Of a stretch of 64,000 bases of DNA, positions 16,120 through 28,002 are shown piece after piece. A program made the position numbers and the translations under genes. The number at the start of each line of letters is the position of its first letter. Within the stretch, counting starts at the first letter, position 1. This DNA comes from Streptomyces sp. NK08204. GTDB lineage: Bacteria > Actinomycetota > Actinomycetes > Streptomycetales > Streptomycetaceae. The notes beneath the pieces were generated by a model. That model searched no databases, had not been told where the DNA came from, and saw only the letters and a program-made list of their open reading frames with translations. The stretch covers positions 1 through 64,000 of the forward strand of contig NZ_JAINVF010000004.1 of assembly GCF_020400585.1 (NCBI RefSeq). Reading direction: 5' to 3'.

Positions 16120-16689
16120 CTACCCGCCCGCGGGCAGGTACGGTGCCGACGACGGCAGTCCCAGGTCCGAGGGCAGCAGGGAGCCGACCCAGCAGTCCCG
16201 TCGTACACCCTTGTTGTTGAGACCGGAGCGCAGGGTGCCCTCCACCGTGAAGCCCGCGCGTTCGGCGACCGCGCGGGAGGGCCGGTTGCCCACCTCGGCG
16301 CGCCACTCCAGGCGGTCGACGGACATCCGTGTGAAAGCCCAGCGGGCCGTGGCGAGAACGGCCTCGGTGACATAGCCGCGGCCGCGGTGCTCCTTCGCCG
16401 CCCAGAAACCGACCTCGCCCGTGCTCAGCGAGCGCATCGTGATGGCCAGCATGCCCGCGAGATCCCCGTCGGGCAGGAACACGCCGAACGTGAACATCGA
16501 ACCGTCCGCCCATCCACCGGGGACCATTTCCTCCGTGAAGCCACGCGCGTGCTCCGGCAGATAGGGCGAGGGAATCGTGGTCCAGCGCTGGATGTCCGGG
16601 TCCTGGACGGCCTGGTACACCGCCTCGGTGTCGGCCGGGCCGACGGCACGCAGCAGCAGCCGGGCGGTGGTGAGCGTGACGGGTTCCAT
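16120..16689 (-). CDS. GNAT N-acetyltransferase (RimJ/RimL type)
   Basis: The protein has 189 residues. Typical N-terminus EPVTLTTARLLLRAVGPADTEAV, then the acetyl-CoA pyrophosphate loop HRGRGYVTEAV in motif A and NRPSRAVAERAGF in motif B. It probably acetylates an N-terminal amine or a small molecule; the substrate cannot be told. The start is ATG 16689; a start 20 codons upstream would add a basic segment lacking similarity. It is followed by a 209-base gap before the AlkX-like gene, in which no clear feature is seen. Confidence 0.85.
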   Translation of the reverse strand: MEPVTLTTARLLLRAVGPADTEAVYQAVQDPDIQRWTTIPSPYLPEHARGFTEEMVPGGWADGSMFTFGVFLPDGDLAGMLAITMRSLSTGEVGFWAAKEHRGRGYVTEAVLATARWAFTRMSVDRLEWRAEVGNRPSRAVAERAGFTVEGTLRSGLNNKGVRRDCWVGSLLPSDLGLPSSAPYLPAGG

Positions 16690-16927
16690 CGGTCGATTCT
16701 GCTCGGACGGCCCGCCCCGGCGCCACCGTTTTCGACTCTGCGTGAGCACGCGATCACATGGCGCGCAATTCCTCGCGCCGGTGCGGCACTATCCACGGGG
16801 CCCGTCCGTTGTCCAGGATGAAATGGCCGTCGCGACGCCAGGCCTCCCGGCGCGGCAGGGTCCTCGCATACGATGGCCGTTGCTCAGTAAGTGAAATGGA
16901 AAACCGACCGTCCCAGGCCCGACCGGC

Positions 16928-16934
16928 AAGGAGA
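16928..16934 (+). promoter_or_regulatory. secA ribosome binding site
   Basis: AAGGAGA lies 9 bases before the GTG at 16944 and decides this start over ATG codons further upstream in the same open frame (for example at 16758). Confidence 0.8.
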
Positions 16935-16943
16935 CCAGCCCCC

Positions 16944-19757
<2,814 letters not shown>

Positions 19758-19767
19758 CGGTTGCCGG

Positions 19768-19805
19768 CGGCATGTCGGCCGACTGCCCGGTCGGCCGACA
19801 TGCCG
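19768..19805 (+). terminator. secA terminator hairpin 1
   Basis: CGGCATGTCGGCCGAC (19768-19783) and its perfect complement (19790-19805) form a 16-bp stem around a 6-base loop, 10 bases after the secA stop. No T tract is present. Confidence 0.85.
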
Positions 19806-19835
19806 GTTGACCGGCTGACCGAGCGGCGAGTGATC

Positions 19836-19879
19836 GCAGGAAGGGCCGGGCCTCCAGCAGGGGGCCCGGCCCTTCCTGC
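19836..19879. terminator. bidirectional terminator hairpin 2
   Basis: GCAGGAAGGGCCGGGCC (19836-19852) pairs perfectly with 19863-19879 (17 bp, 10-base loop). It lies 15 bases from the stop of the minus-strand Rv3235-like gene, so it can serve both convergent genes. Confidence 0.88.
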
Positions 19880-19893
19880 GTGTCGTCGTCGGG

Positions 19894-20640
19894 CTAGTCG
19901 TCCTTGCGCCGGGGACGCGGGCCGCCCGCCTCCACCGCTGTGCAGCGCCAGCGGAGGTCGGGGCCCTGTTCCAGCCGGAAGGCCAGTGCGCGCAGCCGGT
20001 CGCCGGCGGCGATGCGGGCGAAGACCTCGATGGCGCCGGTACGGGGGATGAAGTAGCCGATGTCGTGGACGACGGGACGGGTGCCGCGGGTGCGCAGGGG
20101 GCCGCGGGCGGCGAGGCCGACGAGGTCGTCGTAGGCGCGGCCCGCAGTGTGCCGCAGCATCCAGTGGACGGGGCGCTGACCGCTCAGGACGGCCAGCAGG
20201 CGGTCCGCGAAGAGGTCGGTGGGACGTGGCTGCCTCACGGCGGTCGCGGACGCCGTACGAGCCGTCTGCGGCATCGGCGCAGGGCGCGCTGTCACGGGTG
20301 CCGGTACCGGCTGCGGCGACGCCACGGGCACGGCCCTGCCCCTGCTCGGAGTGCGGGGCGGGGCGCCGCCGGGACGGCGGGTGTCATGGCGGGTCGGCGG
20401 GCGGTGACGGGGGCGGGGCTGGGGTGTGCGGCGCAGGTCGGCCCCGGCACGGCTCTGGACGGCCTCCGCACCGCTCAGCACCTCCCCCGCGCGGTTGCGG
20501 ACGTCGTCCGCACGGCGTGGGACGTCCCCCGTGCGGCTCCGGACAGCCTCGGCGCCGGGTGGGACGTCCTCCTCCGCGGAGCTCATGCGCGTGTCCCTGC
20601 GGCTCGTCGCCCTGTCCGTGCGGCTCATGACCTTGTTCAT
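19894..20640 (-). CDS. Rv3235-family protein
   Basis: The protein has 248 residues. The conserved part is the C-terminal 100 residues: RPTDLFADRLLAVLSGQRPV, WMLRHTAGRAYDDLVGLAARG, then a beta-rich stretch (HDIGYFIPRTGAIEVFARI, LAFRLEQGPDLRWRCTAVE). This matches the actinobacterial Rv3235 family, encoded near secA in mycobacteria; its function is unknown. The N-terminal half is Arg/Pro-rich and carries three tandem 14-residue repeats at residues 29-70. The start is uncertain: ATG 20640 is chosen, with a G-rich site nearby, but ATG 20628 or an upstream start at 20763 is possible. Confidence 0.75.
   Translation of the reverse strand: MNKVMSRTDRATSRRDTRMSSAEEDVPPGAEAVRSRTGDVPRRADDVRNRAGEVLSGAEAVQSRAGADLRRTPQPRPRHRPPTRHDTRRPGGAPPRTPSRGRAVPVASPQPVPAPVTARPAPMPQTARTASATAVRQPRPTDLFADRLLAVLSGQRPVHWMLRHTAGRAYDDLVGLAARGPLRTRGTRPVVHDIGYFIPRTGAIEVFARIAAGDRLRALAFRLEQGPDLRWRCTAVEAGGPRPRRKDD
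20431..20556 (-). repeat. three tandem 42-bp (14-residue) repeats in the Rv3235-like gene
   Basis: The encoded repeats are GAEAVRSRTGDVPR, RADDVRNRAGEVLS and GAEAVQSRAGADLR, directly adjacent, with the pattern (A/D)xxVxxRxGxx and alternating charge. They sit in the otherwise disordered N-terminal half of the protein. Confidence 0.75.
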
Positions 20641-20967
20641 CGGGTCCCCGTTCGGCGGGCCCGGCGCATACCGGGCGGTAACTTGCGGTGGTGCTCTTGT
20701 ACGGGGGCGGGTGCGGCGGCGGCAAGGAAGCCGGGGCGGGCCGGGCAGGGCGGAGGTGTTCACCTATCCGGGGGAGGACCGGGGGTGTCTGCCCCCGCGT
20801 GGAGCGGCGGGACCGGGTGAGTGGCGGGCCCCGGGGTGGACGTCCGCGGGGGGACGGGCAGGGCCCCGAAAGGGGACGGCCGCACGTATCCTGAAGGCCC
20901 TCCGGGAGACGCGCCAGCCGCCCTCCCCGGGGCCTCAGAGCCTTTGACCAGGAAAGAGCGGCCAGCC
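20641..20967. other. divergent intergenic region
   Basis: This 327-base gap lies between the minus-strand Rv3235-like gene and the plus-strand DUF6912-like gene. It is GC-rich. A small CCCC-GAAA-GGGG tetraloop hairpin (20864-20875) and a TATCCT (20887-20892) that could be a -10 box for the plus-strand gene are the only features seen. An upstream extension of the minus-strand gene to 20763 cannot be excluded. Confidence 0.4.
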
Positions 20968-21480
20968 ATGCGCGTCTACGTCCCCCTGACCCTCCCCGGT
21001 CTCGCCGAGGCGCACAGGACGGGCGAGCTGGGGACCGGCCCGTTCACCGCCTACGCCGTCACGCCGGCGCTGCGCGAGTGGTACCTGTCGGACGACATCG
21101 AGGAACTGGAGTACGCGGCGCTCAGCCGGGCCGCGCTGGCCTCGCTGCGGCTGCTCGCGGCCGACCCCGGCGCGGCGCGACGCCGCGTCGTCGTAGCCGT
21201 CGACGTGCCCGACGGTGCCGCCTCGGCCGACCCCGGCCGCGGGCTCGAGCCGTCCGCGCTCGGTGAGGTCACCGTGGCCGGCACGGTGGCGCTGGCGAAG
21301 GCGGCGGCGGTGCATGTCGACGCCGACGACGCGGAGGACGACGTGACCGCGGCGGCGCAGGCGCTGGAGGCGGCCGACGGCGGGGACGACGACGCGCAGT
21401 TCGTCGTGGACGGGGCGGACGACCATGAGCTGCTGTGGTACGCCACGCAGGAGATCCCGAACCTCGTCACACCGGCCTGA
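20968..21480 (+). CDS. DUF6912-like conserved actinobacterial protein
   Basis: The protein has 170 residues and starts at ATG 20968, with AGGAAAGAG upstream. It begins MRVYVPLTLPGLAEAH and contains TPALREWYLSDDIEELEYAAL. It is acidic, with an Asp/Ala-rich segment near residue 130, and ends HELLWYATQEIPNLV. It appears soluble and has no signal peptide, helix or catalytic motif that can be named. The closest match from memory is the DUF6912 family, and function is unknown. The next gene, a HAD phosphatase, follows in the same direction after 57 bases. Confidence 0.75.
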   Translation: MRVYVPLTLPGLAEAHRTGELGTGPFTAYAVTPALREWYLSDDIEELEYAALSRAALASLRLLAADPGAARRRVVVAVDVPDGAASADPGRGLEPSALGEVTVAGTVALAKAAAVHVDADDAEDDVTAAAQALEAADGGDDDAQFVVDGADDHELLWYATQEIPNLVTPA

Positions 21481-21502
21481 GCTGCGGCGAGGCGCCTCAA
21501 GG

Positions 21503-21519
21503 CCCCACTGTCAGTGGGG
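21503..21519 (+). promoter_or_regulatory. short hairpin before HAD gene
   Basis: CCCCACT and AGTGGGG pair around GTC, 22 bases after the upstream stop and 18 bases before the HAD start. It could be a weak terminator or an operator. Confidence 0.4.
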
Positions 21520-21537
21520 GCGGGTACGGTTTTTGGC

Positions 21538-22206
21538 ATGGGGAAGCAGGTAGGCGCGCACATCGTCTGGGACTGGAACGGCACGCTGTTCCACGACAAC
21601 GACGCGATCATCGGGGCGACGAACGCGGCCTTCGCCGAGCTGGGACTGGCGCCGATCACACTGGAGCAGTACCGGGAGTTGTACTGCGTGCCGGTGCCGA
21701 AGTTCTATGAGCGGCTGCTCGGGCGGCTGCCGTCGGACGCCGAGTGGGAGCTGATGGACGTCGTCTTCCACCGGTACTACACCGAGCACCGGGTGCGCTG
21801 CGGGCTCACCGCGGGGGCCACGGAACTGCTCGCGGACTGGCGGTCGGCGGGGAACAGCCAGTCGCTGCTGAGCATGTACGTGCACGAGGAGCTGGTGCCG
21901 CTCGTGCGGGGATTCGGCATCGAGTCGCATTTCGTGCGCGTCGACGGGCGTACCGGTCGGTCCGGGGGGAGCAAGGCCGAGCACATGGTGCGGCATCTGG
22001 AGGCACTCGGGGCCGCCGCCGAGCCCTCGCGGACCGTGGTGATCGGGGACGCGGCGGACGACGCCGTCGCGGCACTGCACGTAGGGGCGCGGGCCGTGCT
22101 GTACACCGGCGGGTCGCACAGCCGGGCGAGCCTGGAGGGGGCCGGGGTGCCGGTGGTGGACACATTGGCCGATGCGGTCGCGGAGGCCGGGAGAATGGCC
22201 GCCTAG
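21538..22206 (+). CDS. HAD-superfamily hydrolase
   Basis: The protein has 222 residues. HAD motif I is DWNGT (D12, N14; the second aspartate of DxD is replaced by Asn, as in some phosphoglycolate-phosphatase-like members). A helical C1 cap follows (FAELGLAPITLEQYRELYCV to MDVVFHRYY). Motif III lies around SGGSKAEHMVRHLEALG, and motif IV is VIGDAADDAVAALHVGARAV. It probably dephosphorylates a small phosphorylated metabolite; the substrate is unknown. The start is ATG 21538, which places the core right at the N-terminus. An ATG eight codons upstream overlaps the hairpin. Confidence 0.88.
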   Translation: MGKQVGAHIVWDWNGTLFHDNDAIIGATNAAFAELGLAPITLEQYRELYCVPVPKFYERLLGRLPSDAEWELMDVVFHRYYTEHRVRCGLTAGATELLADWRSAGNSQSLLSMYVHEELVPLVRGFGIESHFVRVDGRTGRSGGSKAEHMVRHLEALGAAAEPSRTVVIGDAADDAVAALHVGARAVLYTGGSHSRASLEGAGVPVVDTLADAVAEAGRMAA

Positions 22207-22868
22207 CAGGCGGGACGGGTGAAGGGCCACCGCCCGCCGAGCGCCGCTGCGACCGGCGCACTGCACGGACGCCGGGGCATGGTCTGGCCGAACCGGGGCA
22301 TGCGCGCCTGTGGCGCCGGCCTCGAGGACCGCCCTGGTCGTCCGAGCGCACGGTGCGTACCGCGGCGTGCGGGCGCGAGCGGACGCCCGCGCCCCCGGGT
22401 CCGGATACGTCACCCGCGCCCGCCGTGCCGCTGTGCAGAACGTCAAAGTTCACCCCTCGGTTTTGTACACATACGGCTCATGACGGGCCCGGGGTAAGTG
22501 GCGATAGCCTTGTGGCGTGATCAGCGCGATAGTCCGCGGGGGCGCTCTCGTCCCTGCCCTGCGCCCGGTGAGCACGGAACACCTCCGTGACCGGGCGGCG
22601 GTCGCTGATCCTCACGGGCGGGATGGGGCCGCAGATGCCCCCAGGACGCCGACGGCAGCCCGGGACACGACGCCGCGACGCGCCGTGCCGCCCCGGCCGG
22701 GGCCATCGAAGGGCCTGCCGAGTTTGGCCGAATACCCCCCGTTCATCTCACCTCACGGCATAGCGTCGGATCGGACCGGACATCCCGGCCCGCGGCCTCA
22801 CGCCGGAGGGGAAGAGACCGTACTTTCTTCTACGTCACGCAACGGCGCGCGACAGGAGCCAGAGGACA
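22207..22868 (+). other. long leader/intergenic region before glutamate dehydrogenase
   Basis: This 662-base gap has no convincing gene. A GCGATAG sequence occurs twice (22501-22507 and 22527-22533), and GATAGCCTT lies just before a GTG at 22517 that opens a frame of 137 codons ending at 22930 inside the dehydrogenase gene. Codon bias in that frame decays after about 30 codons, so at most a short leader peptide is credible. CATAGCGT around 22757 could be a -10 region for the downstream gene. Confidence 0.4.
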
Positions 22869-25800
22869 ATGCAGACCAAGCTGGACGAAGCCAAGGCCGA
22901 GCTGCTCGAACGGGCCGCCCGGGTAGCTGAGAACAGCCCGGTCGGGGGGCACCTACCGACTGGGACCGCAGGCGAGGGCACTCCGGACACCACACGGACC
23001 CCTGGCCCGGCGGGCAGCGAGTCCGTGCTCGCTTTCCTCCAGCGTTACTACCTGCACACCGCCCCGGAAGACCTCAGCGACCGCGACCCGGTCGACGTCT
23101 ACGGCGCCGCGGTCTCCCACTACCGTCTCGCCGAGAACCGCCCCCAGGGCACCGCGAACGTCCGGGTCCACACGCCCACCGTCGAGGAGAACGGGTGGAC
23201 CTCCAGCCACTCCGTGGTCGAGGTCGTCACCGACGACATGCCCTTCCTCGTCGACTCGGTCACCAACGAGCTGACCCGGCAGGGACGCGGCATCCACGTC
23301 GTCATCCACCCGCAGTTCGTCGCCCGCCGCGATGTCACCGGCAAGCTGATCGAGGTCCTGCCGACCCCGTCCGGCGGCGACCTGCCGCACGACGCGCACA
23401 TCGAGTCCTGGATCCACGTCGAGATCGACCGCGAGACCGACCGGGCCGACCTCAAGCAGATCACCGCCGATCTGCTGCGCGTCCTGTCCGACGTCCGCGA
23501 GGCCGTCGAGGACTGGGAGAAGATGCGGGACGCGGCGACCCGCCTGTCCGACGGCCTCGAGAGCGAGCCCGTCCCCGGCGACCTGGCCCGGCCCGAGGTC
23601 GAGGAGGCCCGCGAGCTGATGCGCTGGCTGGCCGCCGACCACTTCACCTTCCTCGGCTACCGCGAGTACCAGCTGCGCGACGACGACACGCTCGCCGCCG
23701 TCCCCGGCACCGGCCTCGGCATACTGCGTTCCGACCCCAAGCACGCCGAGGACGACCAGCACCCGGTCAGCCCCTCCTTCGAGCGGCTCCCGGCCGACGC
23801 ACGTGCCAAGGCCCGCGAGCACAAGCTCCTCGTGCTGACCAAGGCCAACAGCCGGTCCACCGTGCACCGGCCGTCTTACCTGGACTACATCGGCGTCAAG
23901 AAGTTCGACGCCGAGGGGAACGTCGTCGGCGAGCGCCGCTTCCTCGGCCTGTTCTCCTCGGCCGCCTACACCGAGTCCGTGCGCCGCGTCCCCGTCATCC
24001 GCCGCAAGGTCGACGAGGTGCTGCAGCGCGCCGGGTTCTCGCCCAACAGCCACGACGGCCGTGACCTGCTCCAGATCCTGGAGACCTACCCGCGCGACGA
24101 ACTGTTCCAGACGCCGGCCGACGAACTGCAGTCCATCGTCACGTCCGTGCTGTACCTCCAGGAGCGCCGTCGGCTGCGGCTCTACCTGCGCCAGGACGAG
24201 TACGGCCGCTACTACTCGGCCCTCGTCTACCTCCCGCGCGACCGCTACACCACCGGCGTCCGGCTGCGGATCATCGACATCCTGAAGGAGGAGCTCGGCG
24301 GCATCAGCGTCGACTTCACCGCCTGGAACACCGAGTCGATCCTGTCCCGGCTGCACTTCGTCGTCCGTGTCCCGCCGGGCACCGTACTGCCCGAGCTGTC
24401 GGACGCCGACAAGGAGCGCATCGAGGCACGCCTGGTCGAGGCCGCCCGCTCCTGGGCGGACGGGTTCGCGGAGGCGCTGAACGCCGAGTGCGGCGAGGAG
24501 CGCGCCGCCGAGCTGCTGCGCCGCTACAACAGCGGCAACTCCTTCCCCGAGGGCTACAAGGCCGACCACACCCCCCGCGCGGCGGTCGCCGACCTGATCC
24601 ACCTGGAGCGGCTCGGCAAGGAGAAGGGCAGCGACTTCGCGCTCAGCCTGTACGAGCCGGTGGGCGCCGGCCCCGAGGAGCGCCGCTTCAAGATCTACCG
24701 CAAGGGCGGGTCGGTCTCGCTCTCCGTGGTCCTGCCGGTCCTCAACCGGCTCGGCGTCGAGGTCGTCGACGAGCGGCCCTACGAGCTGCGCTGCGCCGAC
24801 CGCAGCACCGCATGGATCTACGACTTCGGGCTGCGCGTGCCCAAGGCGCTGGACGGCGGCAGCGGCGACTACCTGGGCGACGACGGCCGCCAGCGGTTCC
24901 AGGACGCCTTCGCCGCGACCTGGACCGGCAAGGCGGAGAACGACGGCTTCAACTCCCTCGTGCTGAGCGCCGGACTGACCTGGCGCCAGGCCATGGTGCT
25001 GCGCGCCTACGCCAAGTACCTGCGGCAGGCCGGCTCGACCTTCTCGCAGGACTACATGGAGGACACCCTCCGCGAGAACGTCCACACCACCCGCCTCCTC
25101 GTCTCCCTGTTCGAGGCGCGGATGTCCCCGCAGCGGCAGAGGGCCGGGCTCGAGCTGATCGACGCGCTCCTCGAGGAGATCGAGGCGGCCCTGGACCAGG
25201 TGGCGAGCCTGGACGAGGACCGCATCCTGCGGTCCTTCCTGACCGTCATCAAGGCGACCCTGCGCACGAACTTCTTCCAGACGGCGGTCGGCGGGCAGCC
25301 GCACGACTACGTCTCCATGAAGTTCGACCCGCAGGCCATCCCGGACCTGCCCGCGCCGCGCCCGGCGTACGAGATCTGGGTGTACTCGCCGCGCGTCGAG
25401 GGCGTGCACCTGCGCTTCGGCAAGGTCGCGCGCGGTGGCCTGCGCTGGTCCGACCGGCGTGAGGACTTCCGCACCGAGATCCTCGGTCTGGTCAAGGCGC
25501 AGATGGTGAAGAACACCGTCATCGTGCCGGTCGGCGCCAAGGGCGGCTTCGTCGCCAAGCAGTTGCCGGACCCGAGCGTGGACCGGGACGCCTGGCTGGC
25601 CGAGGGCATCGCCAGCTACAAGACGTTCATCTCGGCGCTGCTCGACATCACCGACAACATGGTCGCCGGCGAGGTCGTCCCGCCGCAGGACGTCGTCCGG
25701 CACGACGGCGACGACACCTACCTGGTGGTCGCGGCCGACAAGGGCACGGCGACGTTCTCGGACATCGCCAACGGGGTTGCGGAGCAGTACAACTTCTGGC

Positions 25801-27842
25801 TCGGCGACGCCTTCGCCTCCGGCGGCTCGGCCGGCTACGACCACAAGGGCATGGGCATCACCGCGCGTGGCGCCTGGGAGTCGGTGAAGCGGCACTTCCG
25901 CGAGCTGGGCGTGGACACGCAGAGCGAGGACTTCACGGTCGTCGGCATCGGTGACATGTCCGGTGACGTGTTCGGCAACGGCATGCTCCTGTCCGAGCAC
26001 ATCCGCCTGGTCGCCGCCTTCGACCACCGGCACATCTTCATCGACCCGACCCCGGACGCGGCCACCTCCTACGCCGAGCGCCGGCGCCTGTTCGAGCTGC
26101 CCCGCTCCAGCTGGGCCGACTACAACACCGAGCTGCTCTCCGCGGGCGGCGGGGTCTTCCCGCGCAGCGCCAAGTCGGTCCCGATCAACAGCCACATCCG
26201 CGAGGCCCTGGGCATCGAGGGCAAGGTCACCAAGATGACCCCGGCCGACCTGATGAAGGCGATCCTCCACTCGCCGGTCGACCTGCTGTGGAACGGCGGC
26301 ATCGGCACCTACGTGAAGGCGTCTGCGGAGTCGAACGCCGACGTCGGCGACAAGGCCAACGACGCCATCCGCGTCGACGGCAAGGACCTGCGCGTCAAGG
26401 TCGTCGGCGAGGGCGGCAACCTGGGCCTGACCCAGCTCGGCCGCATCGAGTTCGCGACGCACGGCGGCAAGATCAACACCGATGCGATCGACAACAGCGC
26501 CGGTGTGGACACCTCCGACCACGAGGTGAACATCAAGATCCTGCTCAACGGCCTGGTCGCGGACGGCGACATGACCGTCAAGCAGCGCAACAAGCTGCTG
26601 GCCGAGATGACCGACGAGGTCGGCGCGCTGGTCCTGCGCAACAACTACGCGCAGAACACCGCCCTGGCCAACGCGCTCTTCCAGGCCAAGGACATGCTCC
26701 ACGCCCAGCAGCGGTTCGTCCGCCACCTGGTGCGCGAGGGCCACCTGGACCGGGCGCTGGAGTTCCTGCCCACCGACCGGCAGATCCGCGAGCGCCTGAA
26801 CCAGGGCCAGGGCCTGACCAGTCCGGAGACGGCCGTCGTCCTGGCGTACACGAAGATCACGGTCGCCGAGGAGCTGCTGCACACCTCGCTGCCCGACGAC
26901 CCGTACCTGCGCGGTCTGCTGCACGCCTACTTCCCGACGGCGCTGCGCGAGCAGTTCACCGAGCACATCGACAACCACCCGCTGCGCCGCGAGATCACCA
27001 CGACCGTCCTGGTCAACGACACGGTCAACACGGGCGGTACGACATATCTGCACCGCCTGCGCGAGGAGACCGGGGCCTCCCTGGACGAGATCGTCCGCGC
27101 CCAGACCGTGGCCCGCGCGATCTTCCGCTCGGCGCCGGTGTGGGACGCCGTCGAGGAGCTGGACAACAAGGTCGCCGCGGCCGTGCAGACCCGGATCCGG
27201 CTGCACTCGCGCCGCCTGGTCGAGCGCGGCACCCGCTGGCTGCTGAACAACCGGCCGCAGCCGCTGCAGCTCGCGGAGACCGTCGAGTTCTTCGGCGAGC
27301 GGGTCGAGCACGTCTGGCAGCAGCTGCCGAAGCTGCTGCGCGGTGCGGACCTGGAGTGGTACCAGCACGTGTACGACGAGCTGTCCGCGGCCGGGGTCCC
27401 GGACGAACTCGCCACCCGTGTGGCCGGGTTCTCCTCCGCCTTCCCGACGCTCGACATCGTCTCGGTGGCCGACCGCATGGGCAAGGATCCGCTCGCGGTC
27501 GCCGAGGTCTACTACGACCTCGCCGACCGGCTCAGCATCACCCAGCTGATGGACCGCATCATCGAGCTGCCCCGCGCCGACCGCTGGCAGTCCATGGCCC
27601 GCGCCTCGATCCGCGAGGACCTTTTCGCGGCCCATGCGGCGCTCACCGCGGACGTCCTGGCCGTCGGCAACGGCACCTCGACCCCCGAGCAGCGCTTCAC
27701 GGCGTGGGAGGAGAAGAACGCGCCGATCCTGAGCCGGGCGCGCACCACCCTGGAGGAGATCCGCAGTTCGGACTCCTTCGACCTCGCCAACCTCTCGGTG
27801 GCGATGCGCACGATGCGGACGCTGCTGCGCACCCATTCGTAG
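22869..27842 (+). CDS. NAD-specific glutamate dehydrogenase, large (180 kDa) class
   Basis: The protein has 1657 residues, matching the giant class first known from Streptomyces. It deaminates glutamate to 2-oxoglutarate with NAD, mainly in amino-acid catabolism. The N-terminal about 700 residues hold ACT-like regulatory segments (MPFLVDSVTNELTRQGRGIH). The catalytic core contains GGLRWSDRREDFRTEILGL, VPVGAKGGFVAK with the catalytic lysine region, and the nucleotide site VVGIGDMSGDVFGNGM. NIKILLNGLVADGDMT and the long helical C-terminus (DRWQSMARASIREDL) complete it. The start is ATG 22869, preceded by GGAGCCAGAGG. Confidence 0.97.
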   Translation: MQTKLDEAKAELLERAARVAENSPVGGHLPTGTAGEGTPDTTRTPGPAGSESVLAFLQRYYLHTAPEDLSDRDPVDVYGAAVSHYRLAENRPQGTANVRVHTPTVEENGWTSSHSVVEVVTDDMPFLVDSVTNELTRQGRGIHVVIHPQFVARRDVTGKLIEVLPTPSGGDLPHDAHIESWIHVEIDRETDRADLKQITADLLRVLSDVREAVEDWEKMRDAATRLSDGLESEPVPGDLARPEVEEARELMRWLAADHFTFLGYREYQLRDDDTLAAVPGTGLGILRSDPKHAEDDQHPVSPSFERLPADARAKAREHKLLVLTKANSRSTVHRPSYLDYIGVKKFDAEGNVVGERRFLGLFSSAAYTESVRRVPVIRRKVDEVLQRAGFSPNSHDGRDLLQILETYPRDELFQTPADELQSIVTSVLYLQERRRLRLYLRQDEYGRYYSALVYLPRDRYTTGVRLRIIDILKEELGGISVDFTAWNTESILSRLHFVVRVPPGTVLPELSDADKERIEARLVEAARSWADGFAEALNAECGEERAAELLRRYNSGNSFPEGYKADHTPRAAVADLIHLERLGKEKGSDFALSLYEPVGAGPEERRFKIYRKGGSVSLSVVLPVLNRLGVEVVDERPYELRCADRSTAWIYDFGLRVPKALDGGSGDYLGDDGRQRFQDAFAATWTGKAENDGFNSLVLSAGLTWRQAMVLRAYAKYLRQAGSTFSQDYMEDTLRENVHTTRLLVSLFEARMSPQRQRAGLELIDALLEEIEAALDQVASLDEDRILRSFLTVIKATLRTNFFQTAVGGQPHDYVSMKFDPQAIPDLPAPRPAYEIWVYSPRVEGVHLRFGKVARGGLRWSDRREDFRTEILGLVKAQMVKNTVIVPVGAKGGFVAKQLPDPSVDRDAWLAEGIASYKTFISALLDITDNMVAGEVVPPQDVVRHDGDDTYLVVAADKGTATFSDIANGVAEQYNFWLGDAFASGGSAGYDHKGMGITARGAWESVKRHFRELGVDTQSEDFTVVGIGDMSGDVFGNGMLLSEHIRLVAAFDHRHIFIDPTPDAATSYAERRRLFELPRSSWADYNTELLSAGGGVFPRSAKSVPINSHIREALGIEGKVTKMTPADLMKAILHSPVDLLWNGGIGTYVKASAESNADVGDKANDAIRVDGKDLRVKVVGEGGNLGLTQLGRIEFATHGGKINTDAIDNSAGVDTSDHEVNIKILLNGLVADGDMTVKQRNKLLAEMTDEVGALVLRNNYAQNTALANALFQAKDMLHAQQRFVRHLVREGHLDRALEFLPTDRQIRERLNQGQGLTSPETAVVLAYTKITVAEELLHTSLPDDPYLRGLLHAYFPTALREQFTEHIDNHPLRREITTTVLVNDTVNTGGTTYLHRLREETGASLDEIVRAQTVARAIFRSAPVWDAVEELDNKVAAAVQTRIRLHSRRLVERGTRWLLNNRPQPLQLAETVEFFGERVEHVWQQLPKLLRGADLEWYQHVYDELSAAGVPDELATRVAGFSSAFPTLDIVSVADRMGKDPLAVAEVYYDLADRLSITQLMDRIIELPRADRWQSMARASIREDLFAAHAALTADVLAVGNGTSTPEQRFTAWEEKNAPILSRARTTLEEIRSSDSFDLANLSVAMRTMRTLLRTHS

Positions 27843-27881
27843 CCGTACACAGGGCCGTACGGCACAGCCGTACGACAGCGA

Positions 27882-27918
27882 GAACGCCCCGGGCCGACGC
27901 GATCGGCCCGGGGCGTTC
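27882..27918 (+). terminator. glutamate dehydrogenase terminator
   Basis: A 16-bp perfect stem (27882-27897 with 27903-27918, GAACGCCCCGGGCCGA and its complement) has a CGCGA loop and is followed by CCCTTTCTT. It lies 40 bases after the stop. Three GCCGTAC motifs precede it. Confidence 0.9.
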
Positions 27919-28002
27919 CCTTTCTTGCCGGTTCTTGGCCCAAAAAGATCGGCAAATTTACCGTTTTCTGCTAGTCGGTACCTTTCGGCTAGGGTCTGGG
28001 CT

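Noticed and set aside
22517..22930. 137-codon gene upstream of glutamate dehydrogenase
   Set aside because: Third-position GC bias drops after about 30 codons and it overlaps the dehydrogenase start; kept only as a possible leader peptide.
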